Shown: positions 7,169-7,867 of the stretch, piece by piece
Position numbering within the stretch: position 1 is the first letter of the stretch
How the letters are laid out: each line of letters begins with the position of its first letter
NCBI GenBank assembly: GCA_947471245.1
Contig: CANIXM010000071.1
Span: 1-7,867, forward strand
Reading direction: 5' to 3'
DNA: 7,867 bases
DNA from: Paludibacteraceae bacterium
Lineage (GTDB): Bacteria > Bacteroidota > Bacteroidia > Bacteroidales > Paludibacteraceae
Translations under genes and position numbers: made by a program
The notes under the pieces: model-generated
Database searches by the model: none
What the model saw: the letters and a program-made list of their open reading frames with translations, nothing else
Told to the model about the DNA's origin: nothing

Positions 7169-7525
7169 TCATATGAAAGGTATTGAGTCTTTCTTACAAA
7201 ACTCGTAGGTTCCTGTTATGGTTGATAACGAAATTACCATTGAATCAGGGTTGAAAGGAGAAGTTGTTGCTGTAGTTTCTAATCTCGGAGCTTTGCGAAT
7301 TAAGACTAAATTCGGAGAGCTTGTTTCAGATGCCTGAATGACTGAGTAAAGATTGGAACTCAGAATGGTGTTGAGTGTTGAACTGGTTTCAGATGACGAT
7401 GAGGTTAACTCACTTTTGACATTGGTAGAAACAACTTCTGGTTCAGTCTGTTGAGTGGAGTTTTTACAACTTGTTGTGACAAGGCACAAGGACACCATAG
7501 GGAGAAATAAATGTTTTACTTTCAT
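7169..7525 (-). CDS. N-terminal part of putative lipoprotein, ending at an in-frame TGA
   Basis: A 118-aa product if the TGA is a true stop. The ATG at 7525 opens a lipoprotein signal peptide (MKVKHLFLPMVSLCLVTTSC) with Cys20 as the likely lipidated residue; the lipobox (TTSC) is somewhat non-canonical, with Thr at -3. A Ser/Thr/Glu-rich linker follows (about 21-65), then the beginning of a folded domain (NLVLIRKAP; ITGTYEF near 105). The frame is also open upstream to 7690, but that extension lacks a signal peptide and covers the probable promoter, so 7525 is preferred. The domain is cut off at IPFI and resumes directly after the TGA, so this is probably one 401-codon gene with a premature stop. 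The mature protein should sit in the outer membrane or face the periplasm. Family and function are not recognised. Confidence 0.6.
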   Translation of the reverse strand: MKVKHLFLPMVSLCLVTTSCKNSTQQTEPEVVSTNVKSELTSSSSETSSTLNTILSSNLYSVIQASETSSPNLVLIRKAPRLETTATTSPFNPDSMVISLSTITGTYEFCKKDSIPFI

Positions 7526-7560
7526 AATCGTTTTTGTTGATAAGGTTAGTACTGATGCGC

Positions 7561-7568
7561 CAAATGTA
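7561..7568 (-). promoter_or_regulatory. Bacteroidota -7 promoter element for the lipoprotein gene
   Basis: On the minus strand this reads TACATTTG, an exact match to TAnnTTTG, 35 bases upstream of the ATG at 7525. Transcription would start near 7554 with a leader of about 30 nt. No clear -33 TTG is visible at the usual distance. Its position inside the longer upstream reading frame supports the internal start at 7525. Confidence 0.45.
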
Positions 7569-7691
7569 GTACTTTTTCTGAAACGACTTCTTGTTTTTGT
7601 GTTAAAAATCAGATTACATTGAAAAATATTGCTGCCTATTAGCTTGTGATGTTGTGTTTTTAGGTTTAAATGTACTCCTTTGAGTGACAAA

Positions 7692-7867
7692 TTAGGTTAG
7701 GTGAGAACCGATACTATTCTTTTCCGCCAAATCAAAGACTTTGTCAAGTGCAACGATATTTGTGCCACTCAGCTTGGCACCATTGAGCATGGCTTTTGCC
7801 ACTATGGATGCTTGGATGGGTCGGTATGAGGTAAGTAATCCGAGTTTGTTGAGGGAATGCATAAACA
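7692..7867 (-). CDS. NAD(P)-binding epimerase/oxidoreductase-like protein, C-terminal end (partial)
   Basis: An open frame enters from the right edge on the minus strand and runs 57 codons to a TAA at 7692-7694. The segment LLTSYRPIQASIVAKAMLNG resembles the end of short-chain NAD(P)-binding proteins related to TIP30/HTATIP2 and YraJ-like epimerases, where a Tyr-Arg-Pro-Ile stretch precedes a Val-Ala-Lys-Ala-Met helix. It is followed by a variable tail (TNIVALDKVFDLAEKN). These proteins carry an N-terminal Rossmann fold, which would lie outside the window. The assignment rests on this short region and is moderate. The gene ends 166 bp upstream of the lipoprotein start, and no clear terminator is visible between them. 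Confidence 0.6.
   Translation of the reverse strand, partial: FMHSLNKLGLLTSYRPIQASIVAKAMLNGAKLSGTNIVALDKVFDLAEKNSIGSHLT

Noticed and set aside
6320..7525. TGA read as tryptophan or selenocysteine throughout this genome
   Set aside because: The other genes encode Trp with TGG and contain no in-frame TGA. I see no convincing SECIS-like hairpin immediately after the codon, and UGA recoding is not known to me in free-living Bacteroidota.
7526..7690. A 55-codon upstream extension of the lipoprotein reading frame
   Set aside because: It lacks a signal peptide and covers the -7 element at 7561-7568, while the internal ATG at 7525 starts a good lipoprotein signal.

Overview
The window looks like chromosomal DNA of a Bacteroidota species outside the gut Bacteroides that lack type IX secretion. 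The evidence is AT-rich DNA, a T9SS type A C-terminal sorting domain, a large TonB-dependent receptor with an N-terminal carboxypeptidase-regulatory-like domain, Bacteroidota-type -7 promoter elements (TAnnTTTG), and A-rich translation starts without a Shine-Dalgarno sequence. Every supported gene lies on the minus strand, so the window is best read from right to left.

From the right edge: the last 57 codons of an NAD(P)-binding epimerase-like protein (7692-7867, partial). Next is a putative lipoprotein gene split by one in-frame TGA: an N-terminal part (7169-7525) and a C-terminal part (6320-7168) in the same frame. It is followed by a bidirectional terminator (about 6267-6310). An intergenic region of about 390 bp then carries two sets of short direct repeats, an AT palindrome, a strong -7 element and a leader of about 145 nt. 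This leads into a two-gene unit: a 929-aa TonB-dependent outer-membrane receptor (3142-5931) and, 45 bp downstream, a 515-aa secreted beta-helix protein with a T9SS sorting domain (1549-3096). That unit ends in a 12-bp-stem terminator. A gap of 446 bp follows, containing what looks like the remains of an inverted-repeat-bounded intergenic element. The last gene is a periplasmic acid-phosphatase-like metallophosphoesterase (131-1102), followed by a long hairpin at 66-110.

The receptor and the beta-helix protein probably work together at the cell surface: the beta-helix protein would bind or process a ligand and the receptor would import it. The substrate is not visible in the sequence. The phosphatase could release phosphate from imported organophosphates, but a terminator and a repeat-rich gap separate it from the pair, so that link is only a hypothesis. 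The points most worth checking are the in-frame TGA in the lipoprotein gene, the repeat-rich control region upstream of the receptor, and the receptor/beta-helix pair, which has no SusD-like partner.
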